From: Candidatus Rokuibacteriota bacterium
GTDB lineage: Bacteria; Methylomirabilota; Methylomirabilia; Rokubacteriales; CSP1-6
Direction of reading: 5' to 3'
NCBI GenBank assembly: GCA_003220435.1
Contig: QHSL01000074.1
Location: forward strand, 1-64,000
DNA length: 64,000 bases
Notes under the pieces: model-generated
What the model saw: the letters and a program-made list of their open reading frames with translations, nothing else
Database searches by the model: none
Told to the model about the DNA's origin: nothing
Part shown: positions 19,671 through 27,545 of the stretch, in pieces
How the letters are laid out: each line of letters begins with the position of its first letter
Numbering within the stretch: position 1 is the stretch's first letter
Program-made: the position numbers and the translations under genes

Positions 19671-20641
19671 TGCGAGCCGCAGAACGTCGCGGGGCTGGGG
19701 CCCAGCCCGACGGCGGCCTCGGGGTCGGGGCGAGGGAGGTGGCGCAGGGCGCGGACCTGCGGGAGCGCTCCGTCGCGCGGGAGCTCGCATCGTTCGCCCG
19801 CCGCAACCCGCTGGCGATGGCCGGTGGCCTGATCGGCTTCCTCACCGTCGTGATGGCGGTCACCGCGCCGCTCATCGCGCCGTACGATCCGCTCAAAGCC
19901 GATTTCCGCAGGATGGCCAAGCCGCCCGACGCCCACAGCTTCTTCGGCACCGACCAGGTCGGCCGCGACACGCTGAGCCGGGTGATCTACGGCGCGCGCT
20001 CGTCGCTGGTCGTCGCGTTCGCCTCCGTCCTGCTGGGCACCACGGTCGGCTCGCTCTGGGGCGTGGCCAGCGGCTATCTCGGGGGGCGCTTCGACCTGGT
20101 GAGCCAGCGGATCACCGAGATCTTACAATCGTTCCCCGACCTGATTCTCGCCATGGCCATCTCGATGGCGATCGGCACCGGCATGCCGGCGGTGATCATC
20201 GCGATCGCGGTCACCCGCATTCCCTTCGGCAACCGCGTCATCCGATCGGTCGCCCTCACCGTGCGGGAGCTCTCGTACGTCGAGGCGGCGCGCGCCGCCG
20301 GCAGCTCGCAGCGTCGGGTCATGCTGCTTCACGTCCTGCCCCAGTGCGTGGCGCCCTACCTCGTGCTGGCGACCGCGCACCTCGGCGTCGCGATCATCAT
20401 CGAGGCGGCGCTCGGCTTCCTCGGGGTGGGCATTCCGCCGCCGACGCCAACGTGGGGCAACATGCTGGCCGACTCGCTGACGTCGCTGGTGCCGCGCTGG
20501 TGGCTGGTGTTCTTCCCCGGGCTCGCGATCACCGTCACCGTGCTGGCCTTCAACCTGTTCGGCGACGGCGTCCGTGACACGCTCGACCCGCGGCTGTCGC
20601 CGGCGTTTCTCCGGATGCTGACGGGCGGCCGGCGCGCCTGA
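19670..20641 (+). CDS. ABC transporter permease, DppC type
   Basis: 323 residues if started at GTG 19670, which overlaps the previous stop; GTG codons slightly downstream are possible. After a variable cytoplasmic N-terminus come RRNPLAMAGGLIGFLTVVMAVTAPLIAPYDP and FGTDQVGRDTLSRVIYGAR, typical of DppC/OppC. The EAA loop is YVEAARAAGSSQRRVMLLHVLPQC. It ends the locally encoded importer; no dppD/dppF-type ATPase genes follow before the convergent cysQ gene 51 bp away. Confidence 0.93.
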   Translation: MRAAERRGAGAQPDGGLGVGAREVAQGADLRERSVARELASFARRNPLAMAGGLIGFLTVVMAVTAPLIAPYDPLKADFRRMAKPPDAHSFFGTDQVGRDTLSRVIYGARSSLVVAFASVLLGTTVGSLWGVASGYLGGRFDLVSQRITEILQSFPDLILAMAISMAIGTGMPAVIIAIAVTRIPFGNRVIRSVALTVRELSYVEAARAAGSSQRRVMLLHVLPQCVAPYLVLATAHLGVAIIIEAALGFLGVGIPPPTPTWGNMLADSLTSLVPRWWLVFFPGLAITVTVLAFNLFGDGVRDTLDPRLSPAFLRMLTGGRRA

Positions 20642-20692
20642 TCCGCGCTGCCGGCCCCTCGGGGAACATCAAGGGTGGTCTTCTGCCGGCCT

Positions 20693-21451
20693 TCACCGAT
20701 CAGCGGGGCGCGCCAGAGCCGTCCCTATCGTGCGCAGGAGCACGTCAGCTAACTCAGGTCGGCAAATGACGAGGTCGGGAAGGCTCGGGTTGAGCTGGTT
20801 GTAGCGGAGGGGGCTCCCGTCGAGGCGGGACACATGCAGGCCGGCTGCGGTGGCGACCGCAGCTGGCGCGGCCGAGTCCCATTCGTACTGTCCTCCAGCG
20901 TGAATGTAGGCGTGGGCTTCGCCCAAGACCACGGCCATGGCCTTCGCGCCGGCCGAGCCCATCGGCACCAGTCGAGCGCCCATCGACGTGGCGACCGCGG
21001 ACGCAACGGCCGGTGGGCGCGTGCGGCTGACGAGGAAGCGCAACGGCCCCTCGATGGATGGGACGACCGGAGGCGGGACGGTTGATCGCACGATCGCCTT
21101 AGCCGGAACGGCGACCGCGCCGGCCACCAGCGAGCCACGCTGCCACAGGGCCACGTGAACCGCCCAGTCGTCGCGGCCGCTTTCGGTGAACTCGCGGGTG
21201 CCGTCAAGCGGGTCGATGATCCAGACCCGCTCGGCGGTCAGGCGGCCGGGATCGTCGGCGGCCTCCTCGGACAAGATCGCGTCGGTGGCATGTCGGTCAC
21301 GGATGGAATCGACGAGGAAATGGTGCGACGCTCGGTCACCCGCCGCTCCGAGATCCGCGCCCCTGGACGGCCCGCGCCGAAGCGCCAGCAGCAGCCGGCC
21401 CGCCGCTTCGGCGAGTGAGGCCGCCAGGACATGATCGGCGTCGTGAACCAT
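20693..21451 (-). CDS. cysQ: CysQ-like 3'(2'),5'-bisphosphate nucleotidase (inositol monophosphatase family)
   Basis: 252 residues. The IMPase-family metal motifs are clear: SEEAADDP near residue 61, WIIDPLDGTREF near 77 and YEWDSAAPAAV near 190. The REF after DPLDGT and the WDSAAP form are those of CysQ, which hydrolyses PAP (3'-phosphoadenosine 5'-phosphate) to AMP. It is the last gene of the minus-strand operon, 14 bp behind an ACP gene. PAP is the inhibitory by-product of PAPS sulfotransferases, and two such enzymes are encoded at 33.4-35.8 kb, so its presence here fits a dedicated recycling role. An inositol phosphatase role is less likely but not excluded. Confidence 0.85.
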   Translation of the reverse strand: MVHDADHVLAASLAEAAGRLLLALRRGPSRGADLGAAGDRASHHFLVDSIRDRHATDAILSEEAADDPGRLTAERVWIIDPLDGTREFTESGRDDWAVHVALWQRGSLVAGAVAVPAKAIVRSTVPPPVVPSIEGPLRFLVSRTRPPAVASAVATSMGARLVPMGSAGAKAMAVVLGEAHAYIHAGGQYEWDSAAPAAVATAAGLHVSRLDGSPLRYNQLNPSLPDLVICRPELADVLLRTIGTALARPADR

Positions 21452-21465
21452 GGTGTCTGGCGCGC

Positions 21466-21723
21466 TTACGTCCCTCCCGCCGCCTTTTTCGCGATCGCCG
21501 CCTTCAGGAGGTCCACCGCATCCCCGACGGTCCTGATCTTGCCGGCTTCTTCATCGGTGACGTTCACGTCAAAGGTATTCTGCAGCGCCGTGACGATTTC
21601 TACGATATCGATCGACGTGGCTTTGAGGTCCTCGATGACCCGCGCCGTCGGAACGATTTCCTCCGGCTTCACGTCCAGAATGCTCAGCAGAATCTCCTTC
21701 ACCTGCTCTTCGACAGTCGCCAC
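21466..21723 (-). CDS. Acyl carrier protein, divergent (ACP3)
   Basis: 85 residues with the four-helix ACP pattern. The phosphopantetheine attachment site is DLKATSIDIVEI with Ser37; the usual DSL is TSI, which weakens but does not remove the site. The acidic helix II and the downstream VTDEEAGKIRTVGDAVDLLKAAI are typical. It lies 31 bp after the cysteine-less ketosynthase gene and 14 bp before cysQ. It is only distantly related to the twin ACPs at 30565 and 43146, but its C-terminal AAIAKK recurs in the ACP fragment at 41849. Likely carrier of the chain built by the KS proteins of this operon. Confidence 0.9.
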   Translation of the reverse strand: MATVEEQVKEILLSILDVKPEEIVPTARVIEDLKATSIDIVEIVTALQNTFDVNVTDEEAGKIRTVGDAVDLLKAAIAKKAAGGT

Positions 21724-21754
21724 TACGTTCTCCTCTCGCGTGGCACGATGGCCG

Positions 21755-22981
21755 TCAGGGTTTGCGGAAGATCAGACAGGCGTTGGCGCCGCCCAGGCCG
21801 GCGTTGAAGCTCATGACCGCTTCCAGCGGATCCTCTCGGAGCGATTGAACGTGCGAGACACCTTCGCAGTCGGGGGCGATCCGTTCCAGGTTGAGCGTCG
21901 GAGCGACGAAGCCGTGGCGCAACATCAGCAGCGTGAAGATCGCCTCGTGGGCGCCGGTGGCACCGAGGGAGTGTCCGGCCAGACCTTTCGTGGAGCTGAT
22001 GAGGGGAGAGGGAGTACCGAACAGCTCCCGGATCACCCGGACCTCGAGCGGGTCGTGGACCTTGGTCCCCGTCCCGTGTGCGTTGATATAGTCGATGCGC
22101 CTCACACCTCGTTCATGGCCGGCCGCCATCGCTTGCCGGATGCATTCGGTGAGCCCCTCGCCAGAGGGATTGAACATGTCGAAGCCGTCGTTGCTCGAGC
22201 CGTAGCCGACGATCTCCGCATAAGGGTGAGCGCCTCGCTGCAGCGCGTGATCGCGCGACTCCAGCAGGAGAATACCCGCTCCTTCGGAGAGGACTGGTCC
22301 CTCGCGATCCTGGTCGTAGGGGCGGCAGGCCTTCTCGGGCTCGTCGTTCCTGGAGCCGGGCATTCCGCCCCAGTTGTCCAGGCAGCCCCAAGCCTGGCGC
22401 ATCGAGCTTTCATCAGCCCCGCCGCAGAGACACACATCCGCAGTCCCGCGGCCGATCATCTCGTAGGCGTGACCGATCGCGTCCGCACCCGTGGCAAACG
22501 ACGAGCACAGGCTATAGACCCTCCCCTGTACGCCGAGCCACGCTGCCAGATTCGCCGCGGCGGTCGAGTGCATGCCCCTGACGAGGCTCGCGCCACCGAC
22601 GCGGAGGGGGTTCCGGGTTTCTTGAAGCACCCGCTCGGCCTTCGCAATCTCGTTGACCCCACCGAAGCATGTGCCGACCACGACCGCGGCCCGGGGGCTC
22701 TTCAGCGCGTCGGGAAGAAGCTTGGCATCCTGGACCGCCTCCGAGGCGGCAGCCGCCGCGAACCGGGCCACGTTCGACATGCTCAGCAGCGTCCGCCTCC
22801 CGATCCACGCGACGTCCAGGTCCTTGACGCGACCGCCCACATGGCAGCGGAAACCCAGGTCCTTCATCTCCGGGACGAACTCGATTCCAGAGCGGTTCTC
22901 CCGCAGCGATCGCAACACCGTGTCCTTGTTGTTCCCGATGGAGGAGACGATCCCGAGCCCGGTCACGAGGACGCGCCTCAT
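21755..22981 (-). CDS. Ketosynthase-like protein with catalytic Cys replaced by Phe (KS-A)
   Basis: 408-residue FabF-family thiolase-fold protein, started at ATG 22981 in an ATGA overlap with KS-B. The fold is complete: MRRVLVTGLGIVSSIG, the two histidine motifs NAHGTGTKVHD and STKGLAGHSLGATGA, and the C-terminal MSFNAGLGGANACLIF. At the nucleophile position, where KS-C has STACTTG, this protein reads SSFATG: residue 162 is Phe (TTT codon at 22496-22498). It therefore cannot form the acyl-thioester and may act like a chain-length-factor or decarboxylating partner, probably in a heterodimer with KS-B (coupled) or KS-C (closest paralogue). Chain-length factors normally carry Gln here, so Phe is unusual. 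Confidence 0.9.
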   Translation of the reverse strand: MRRVLVTGLGIVSSIGNNKDTVLRSLRENRSGIEFVPEMKDLGFRCHVGGRVKDLDVAWIGRRTLLSMSNVARFAAAAASEAVQDAKLLPDALKSPRAAVVVGTCFGGVNEIAKAERVLQETRNPLRVGGASLVRGMHSTAAANLAAWLGVQGRVYSLCSSFATGADAIGHAYEMIGRGTADVCLCGGADESSMRQAWGCLDNWGGMPGSRNDEPEKACRPYDQDREGPVLSEGAGILLLESRDHALQRGAHPYAEIVGYGSSNDGFDMFNPSGEGLTECIRQAMAAGHERGVRRIDYINAHGTGTKVHDPLEVRVIRELFGTPSPLISSTKGLAGHSLGATGAHEAIFTLLMLRHGFVAPTLNLERIAPDCEGVSHVQSLREDPLEAVMSFNAGLGGANACLIFRKP

Positions 22982-24192
22982 GCGGCCCGCTTTCGCAGGA
23001 CGAGGCACGTATTGACTCCACCGAAGCCGAACGCGTTGCTCGCCGCCACGTCGAGCGCGGCCTCGACCGCGCGGTTCGCGACGAGGTTGATGCCTTCGCA
23101 TTGCGGATCGAGCTCATCGAGGTTGATGTTCGGGGCGATGAATTGGTTCTGCATCATGAGCAGGGTATAGATCACCTCGCTGCTCCCGCAGGTCGCGAGC
23201 TCGTGGCCGGTCATCGACTTGGTCGAGCTGACGTAGGGCTTGCTCCCGAAGACCTCGGCGATCGCACGCGCCTCTGAAGCATCGCCGACCATGGTGGATG
23301 TCGCATGCGCGTTGATGTAGTCGACCTCGTCCGGGCGGAGCCCCGCGTCCTGGAGCGCCAGGTGCAGGGCGCGGACGCTGCCCTCGCCGGTAGGGATGGT
23401 CATATCGCCTCCATCGCTGCTGAAGGCGTATCCGATCAGCTCGGCGTAGATCCTGGCGCCTCGCTGGCGCGCCTGCTCCAGCTCTTCGAGGATGAGGACA
23501 CCGCTACCGGCCGACGGGACGAGCCCATCTCGATGCCTGTCAAACGGCCGTGACGCCTTCGTCGGCTCGTTCTCCCGAACCGAGAACGCCCTCAGGGCAT
23601 CGAAGTGGCAAAAGGCCTCCCACGTGTCTTCCTGGACTCCTCCCGCGATCGCCTGGTCCTGTAGACCTCCGCGGATGAGCTGAAGCGCCAGGCCGATCGC
23701 CGCCGCGCCGGTCGCGCATGCGGCCGAGACGGTGAGGGTGTAGCCGCGAGTCCCGAGGAGCACGGAGAGATTGGCGGAGGTGGTGTCGGCCATCACTTTC
23801 TGGAGCGCCGTGCCGCCCAGCTTGAGCTTCTCATCGTGAAACGCGTGACACTGCCGGTAGGTGTCCTGGGAGTTTCCGGCGTTGCCGATGATGACGGCGG
23901 TTCGATCGCTCTGGATGCGCGCCGTGTCCCACCCGGCGTCCTCGATCGCTTGCCGGACCGCGTGGACACCGAAATACGTCCCGGGCCCCATCTGGCGGAG
24001 GTTCCGCTTGGGAGCGTCGGGAAGCTCCAGCCCCACGATCTGTCCTGCGAGGCTGCTGCGGAATCCGAGCGCCTTGCGTTCCGCACTGATCCCGATGCCC
24101 GAGCGGCCCGCCTGAAGGGCGGCGAGCACGTCCCGCTGATTGTTCCCCAGACAGCTGATGATTCCGACTCCGGTGACCGCCACGCGGCGCAT
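22978..24192 (-). CDS. Beta-ketoacyl-ACP synthase, FabF family (KS-B)
   Basis: 404 residues with an intact Cys-His-His triad: Cys159 in VSAACATG, His in INAHATSTMVGD and His in STKSMTGHELATCG. MRRVAVTGVGIISCLG begins the protein. It is translationally coupled to the Phe-substituted KS-A, the arrangement seen for KSalpha/KSbeta pairs in type II systems. A 137-bp gap separates it from the upstream SDR gene, the only sizeable gap inside this operon, and holds no ORF I can support. Expected to condense malonyl-ACP with an acyl chain on ACP3. Confidence 0.92.
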   Translation of the reverse strand: MRRVAVTGVGIISCLGNNQRDVLAALQAGRSGIGISAERKALGFRSSLAGQIVGLELPDAPKRNLRQMGPGTYFGVHAVRQAIEDAGWDTARIQSDRTAVIIGNAGNSQDTYRQCHAFHDEKLKLGGTALQKVMADTTSANLSVLLGTRGYTLTVSAACATGAAAIGLALQLIRGGLQDQAIAGGVQEDTWEAFCHFDALRAFSVRENEPTKASRPFDRHRDGLVPSAGSGVLILEELEQARQRGARIYAELIGYAFSSDGGDMTIPTGEGSVRALHLALQDAGLRPDEVDYINAHATSTMVGDASEARAIAEVFGSKPYVSSTKSMTGHELATCGSSEVIYTLLMMQNQFIAPNINLDELDPQCEGINLVANRAVEAALDVAASNAFGFGGVNTCLVLRKRAA

Positions 24193-24329
24193 GCATCACC
24201 TCGGTGTGCTGCGAGCGATCCGCGCGCCGCCGAAGTGCGCGACGGCCCACACGCTCGGCATAGAGCTAATCACAGGTCATCCTCGCTTGGCATATCAAAT
24301 CTCCGTCATCACGCCGCCGTGGGGCGGCT

Positions 24330-25091
24330 CTACATGTACATGCCGCCGTCGACCCTGATCACCTGTCCGGTGACGTACGCGGAGCGCTCGGAGGCCAGGA
24401 ACGAGACGGCCGCGGCGACCTCCTCGGGCTTCCCGGCCCGTGCCAGGGGGACGATGGGGAAATTCGAGTCCGACGGGAGGGATGCGGTGCCGTCGGGAGC
24501 AATGAAGCCCGGCGAGACGATGCTCACCGTGATGTTGCTGGGCGCGAGCCTGACCGCCAGAGCTCTGGTGAAGCCCAACAGGCCGAACTTCGTCGCGGCG
24601 TGATCGACGACGGCGTGACCGAGCTCGCTGCCGACGCTGCCCATGCTGATGATCCGTCCGCGGGGAAGCTTCCTCTCCAGCATGATCGTGACGACCGATC
24701 GGGTGCAGTTGTAGACCCCGGTGAGATTCGTCCCGACGACCCGATCCCAGTCCTCGTCCGTCGCGCCCCACACCGAGTGAATCGGCTGGGCCGGAGCGCG
24801 CACGGGGAAGGGCGCCGCGACCGCCGCGTTGTTGACGAGGATGCTGATGGGACCCACGTCCGCCGTCACCTGGTCGATCGCCTGACTGACCTGCGCGCGC
24901 CGCGAGACGTCGAAGCCCTTGACCGCGCACGAACCACCGCGCGCCTCAATGAGCGCGCGGACCTCGTCAGCGGCCGCCCGGTTCTCCAGGTAGTTCACGA
25001 TCACCCGATACCCGTCCGCGGCCAGTCGCACGGCGATCGCCCTCCCGATGCCCCGGGAGGCCCCCGTGACCAGCGCAACCGGCGCGCTCAT
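24330..25091 (-). CDS. SDR family protein, FabG-like, catalytic Tyr replaced by His
   Basis: 253 residues from ATG 25091 (ATGA overlap with the MaoC gene). The NAD(P)-binding TGASRGIGRA and ILVNNAA motifs are intact and the C-terminus YVTGQVIRVDGGMYM is FabG-like. The catalytic YxxxK reads HAATK: residue 164 is His (CAC, 24600-24602), with the catalytic Ser region ISMGSVGS and the Lys kept. Loss of the Tyr proton donor should cripple ordinary 3-ketoacyl reduction unless His substitutes. A fully canonical FabG is encoded at 26811 in the same operon, so this copy may be a structural partner or have changed chemistry. Confidence 0.88.
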   Translation of the reverse strand: MSAPVALVTGASRGIGRAIAVRLAADGYRVIVNYLENRAAADEVRALIEARGGSCAVKGFDVSRRAQVSQAIDQVTADVGPISILVNNAAVAAPFPVRAPAQPIHSVWGATDEDWDRVVGTNLTGVYNCTRSVVTIMLERKLPRGRIISMGSVGSELGHAVVDHAATKFGLLGFTRALAVRLAPSNITVSIVSPGFIAPDGTASLPSDSNFPIVPLARAGKPEEVAAAVSFLASERSAYVTGQVIRVDGGMYM

Positions 25092-25570
25092 GGTGTCGCA
25101 CCCGCAGCCGGCGGTCCCTCCGTCGGGCGGCGGCCGACCAACCCCTTGACGGTGAACGTGGCCAGCAGCTCGTCGCGTTGATTCTTGATTTCTCCCCTCA
25201 CGGCGACCAGCCCGCGGGTCTGATCGAGCGGCGTCGTTCGGATCACTTCGCCTTCGGTGTGGATCGTGTCCCCAATCTTCGCCGGCCCGACGAATCGAAC
25301 CCTCTCCACCTCGTACAGGGCGATCGTCGATCTCGGGAGCAGGGAGAACCGCGCACGCAGGAGAAGGGCGCTGCCCACGGTGAGCACCAGGAGCCCGTGG
25401 GCGATCCGCTCGCCGAAGGGAGTCCGCTTCGCGTATTCGGCGTCGGTATGGATCGCGAGCCAGTCTCCGGTGAAGGCGGCGAAGAGGACGATGTCGGTTT
25501 CCGTGATGGTGCGCCCGGGGCTGAGCGCCTTCTCGCCGACCGCGCAGTCTTCGAAGAACTCCTTGTCCAT
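25088..25570 (-). CDS. MaoC-like hot-dog dehydratase
   Basis: 160 residues. The (R)-hydratase signature is present as FAAFTGDWLAIHTD with Asp36 and His41, followed by GERIAHGLLVLTVGSALL, the usual overhanging segment. MaoC-type enzymes dehydrate 3-hydroxyacyl thioesters to trans-2-enoyl, or the reverse. Position between KS-C and FabG-like genes, with direct adjacency to the KS-C stop (25571) and a 4-bp overlap downstream, makes it the dehydratase step of the operon's chain-extension cycle. Confidence 0.9.
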   Translation of the reverse strand: MDKEFFEDCAVGEKALSPGRTITETDIVLFAAFTGDWLAIHTDAEYAKRTPFGERIAHGLLVLTVGSALLLRARFSLLPRSTIALYEVERVRFVGPAKIGDTIHTEGEVIRTTPLDQTRGLVAVRGEIKNQRDELLATFTVKGLVGRRPTEGPPAAGATP

Positions 25571-26800
25571 TCAGAGCTTCTTGAAGATCAGACAGGCGTT
25601 GGCGCCGCCCAGGCCCGCATTGAACGACATGACCGTCGTCAGCGGCTGGACGAGCGTCGAGCGCACGTGGCGCACGCCGTCGCACTCCGGGGCTACGCGT
25701 TCGAGGTTTGCGGTCGGAATCACGACGCCATGTTGCAGCATCAACAGCGTGAAGATCGCCTCATGCGCGCCCGCGGCCCCCTGGGAGTGGCCGTTCAAGG
25801 GCTTGGTCGAGCTGACGAGCGGAGACGGATCACCGAGAAGGTCCCGGATGACCTGGATCTCCACGGCGTCGCCGGCTTTGGTGCCGGCACCGTGCGGGTT
25901 GACGTAGTCGACCGTGACCGGCCCGTGCGCTTCGGCCGCGACGTCGAGCGCCTGCCTGATCGCGCGGGTCAAGCCGCCCACCTTGGGCTCGTACATCGAC
26001 TCCCCGTTGTTGGCCGATCCGTACCCGATCACCTCGGCCACGATCGGAGCCCCACGCCGCTCGGCGGTCTCGAGCGACTCGAGAAGGAGCACCCCGGCGC
26101 CGTCGGAAGGGACCATGCCCTGGCGGTCGACGTCGTAGGGACGACAGGCGCGTTCGGGATGCTCGTCGAGATCGGGGGGCATGACGCCGGACGCGCCGTG
26201 AGGTGCCCAGGCGTTTCGCCAGCCGGGCGCGTCGGCGCCTCCGCAGATGCACAGATCGAGAACACCGTGGCGGATCAGGTCGAAGCCGTGCCCGATACTG
26301 TCGGTCCCGGTGGTGCACGCGGTGGAGACCGAGTAGGAGCGCCCTTTCACGCCGAGCCAGGCCGCGAGGTTCAAGGTCGCCGTCGAATTGATCATCCGCG
26401 CGACCGCTGCCGCCCCGATCCGCGTCGGGCTCTTGTGCGTCCGGAGAATGTTCTCCGCGGTCGAGGCCTCGTTGGGATCACCACCGCCCGATCCGACGAC
26501 CACGCCGGCCCGCGTGCTCCGCAACATCTCCAGCGGGAGACGCGCGTCCCGCAGGGCCTCGAGCGCCGCAACCGCCGCATACCGCGCGGGGGCGGACATG
26601 GTCTGCAGGGGCTTCTTGCCGATTCCCTCCGGCACGAGCCCCCGCACGAGCCCGGCCACCGGATGCCGGTAGCCCAGCTCTTTCATTTCGGGCACGACGC
26701 GAACCCCCGAGGTTCCCGCCTTCAGGGATCGCCACACGTCGTCCGTGTTGTTGCCGAGGCAGCAGACGATCCCCATCCCAGTCACCGCGACGCGTGTCAT
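25571..26800 (-). CDS. Beta-ketoacyl-ACP synthase, FabF family (KS-C)
   Basis: 409 residues with an intact catalytic set: Cys162 in VSTACTTG, His in VNPHGAGTKAGD (Pro instead of the usual Ala before His) and His in STKPLNGHSQGAAG. Closest visible paralogue of KS-A: both share EMK-LG, the GGADxxxWR-type region and the identical end MSFNAGLGGANACLIF. KS-A probably arose by duplication of this gene followed by loss of the cysteine. It sits between FabG (10 bp upstream) and the MaoC gene. Confidence 0.92.
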   Translation of the reverse strand: MTRVAVTGMGIVCCLGNNTDDVWRSLKAGTSGVRVVPEMKELGYRHPVAGLVRGLVPEGIGKKPLQTMSAPARYAAVAALEALRDARLPLEMLRSTRAGVVVGSGGGDPNEASTAENILRTHKSPTRIGAAAVARMINSTATLNLAAWLGVKGRSYSVSTACTTGTDSIGHGFDLIRHGVLDLCICGGADAPGWRNAWAPHGASGVMPPDLDEHPERACRPYDVDRQGMVPSDGAGVLLLESLETAERRGAPIVAEVIGYGSANNGESMYEPKVGGLTRAIRQALDVAAEAHGPVTVDYVNPHGAGTKAGDAVEIQVIRDLLGDPSPLVSSTKPLNGHSQGAAGAHEAIFTLLMLQHGVVIPTANLERVAPECDGVRHVRSTLVQPLTTVMSFNAGLGGANACLIFKKL

Positions 26801-26810
26801 CGGGGGCCCA

Positions 26811-27545
26811 TCACATCAAGAGGCCGCCGTTGACGCGGATCACCTGTCCGGTGATGTAGGCCGCATCCTCGGACGCGAGAAACGAGACCACGTGAGCCAC
26901 TTCGTCGGGCCGGCCGATGCGCCCCATGGGGATCCGCTTCGTGAGCTCCGTCACCGGCAGGCCCTGGAGCGCCTCGGTGTCGATGAATCCGGGGGACACC
27001 GCATTGACCGTCACTCCCGCCGGGGCCAGCTCCCGGGCCGCCGCCTTGGTGAAACCGATGATCCCGGCCTTCGCCGCGGCATAGTTCGTCTGGCCGGGAT
27101 TTCCGGTCTCTCCCACGAGGCTCGTGATGTTGATGATTCGCCGGCCCGGACGTCGTCGACCCGCCATCGACATCACGACGGCTTTCGTGCAGTAGTAGAC
27201 CCCGTTCAAGTCGGCATCGATGACCGCCCGCCACGCGTCGTGCGGCATCCGCATGAGCAGGTGGTCGCGGATGGTGGCGGCGTTGTTGACGAGGATCTGG
27301 ATCGGCCCTTCAGTGCGCGTGACGTCCTTCACTGCCGCCTCGACGTCTTCGGCCGTGGCGACATCGAAGCTGCGCAGCACGGCGTGTCCGTTCTCACCCA
27401 TGATCAGGTCGCGCGTCTGTTCTGCTTCTTCCTTGCGCGTGTGGTAGTGGACGACGACTGCGAAACCATCGCGCGCGAGCTGGAGCGCGACGGCTCTCCC
27501 GATCCCCCGGGAGGCCCCGGTGACGAAGGCGATCGGCCTATCCAT
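26811..27545 (-). CDS. fabG: 3-oxoacyl-ACP reductase, FabG type
   Basis: 244 residues, standard FabG length. TGASRGIGRAVALQLA, ILVNNAA, Ser142 in NITSLVG, and Tyr155/Lys159 in NYAAAKAG form the complete NADPH-dependent reductase site; it ends YITGQVIRVNGGLLM. It overlaps the upstream dehydrogenase gene by 8 bp. Provides ketoreduction of the ACP-bound chain, compensating for the Tyr-less paralogue at 24330. Confidence 0.93.
   Translation of the reverse strand: MDRPIAFVTGASRGIGRAVALQLARDGFAVVVHYHTRKEEAEQTRDLIMGENGHAVLRSFDVATAEDVEAAVKDVTRTEGPIQILVNNAATIRDHLLMRMPHDAWRAVIDADLNGVYYCTKAVVMSMAGRRRPGRRIINITSLVGETGNPGQTNYAAAKAGIIGFTKAAARELAPAGVTVNAVSPGFIDTEALQGLPVTELTKRIPMGRIGRPDEVAHVVSFLASEDAAYITGQVIRVNGGLLM

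Noticed and set aside
15744-19790. Very long open frame (1348 codons) on the minus strand
   Set aside because: It lies antisense to a MetE-core gene, a binding-protein gene and a permease gene with clear family motifs. Its translation is Arg/Asp/His-rich without domains; stop-poor antisense frames are expected at this GC content.
22978-22981. Classical minimal aromatic type II PKS (KSalpha/CLF/ACP)
   Set aside because: KS-A lacks the CLF Gln and clusters by eye with KS-C; full reductive enzymes are present, so a poly-beta-keto aromatic product is unlikely from this pair.
24193-24329. Possible small gene in the 137-bp gap of operon A
   Set aside because: Only ORFs of fewer than ten codons are found; nothing to support a peptide or riboswitch.
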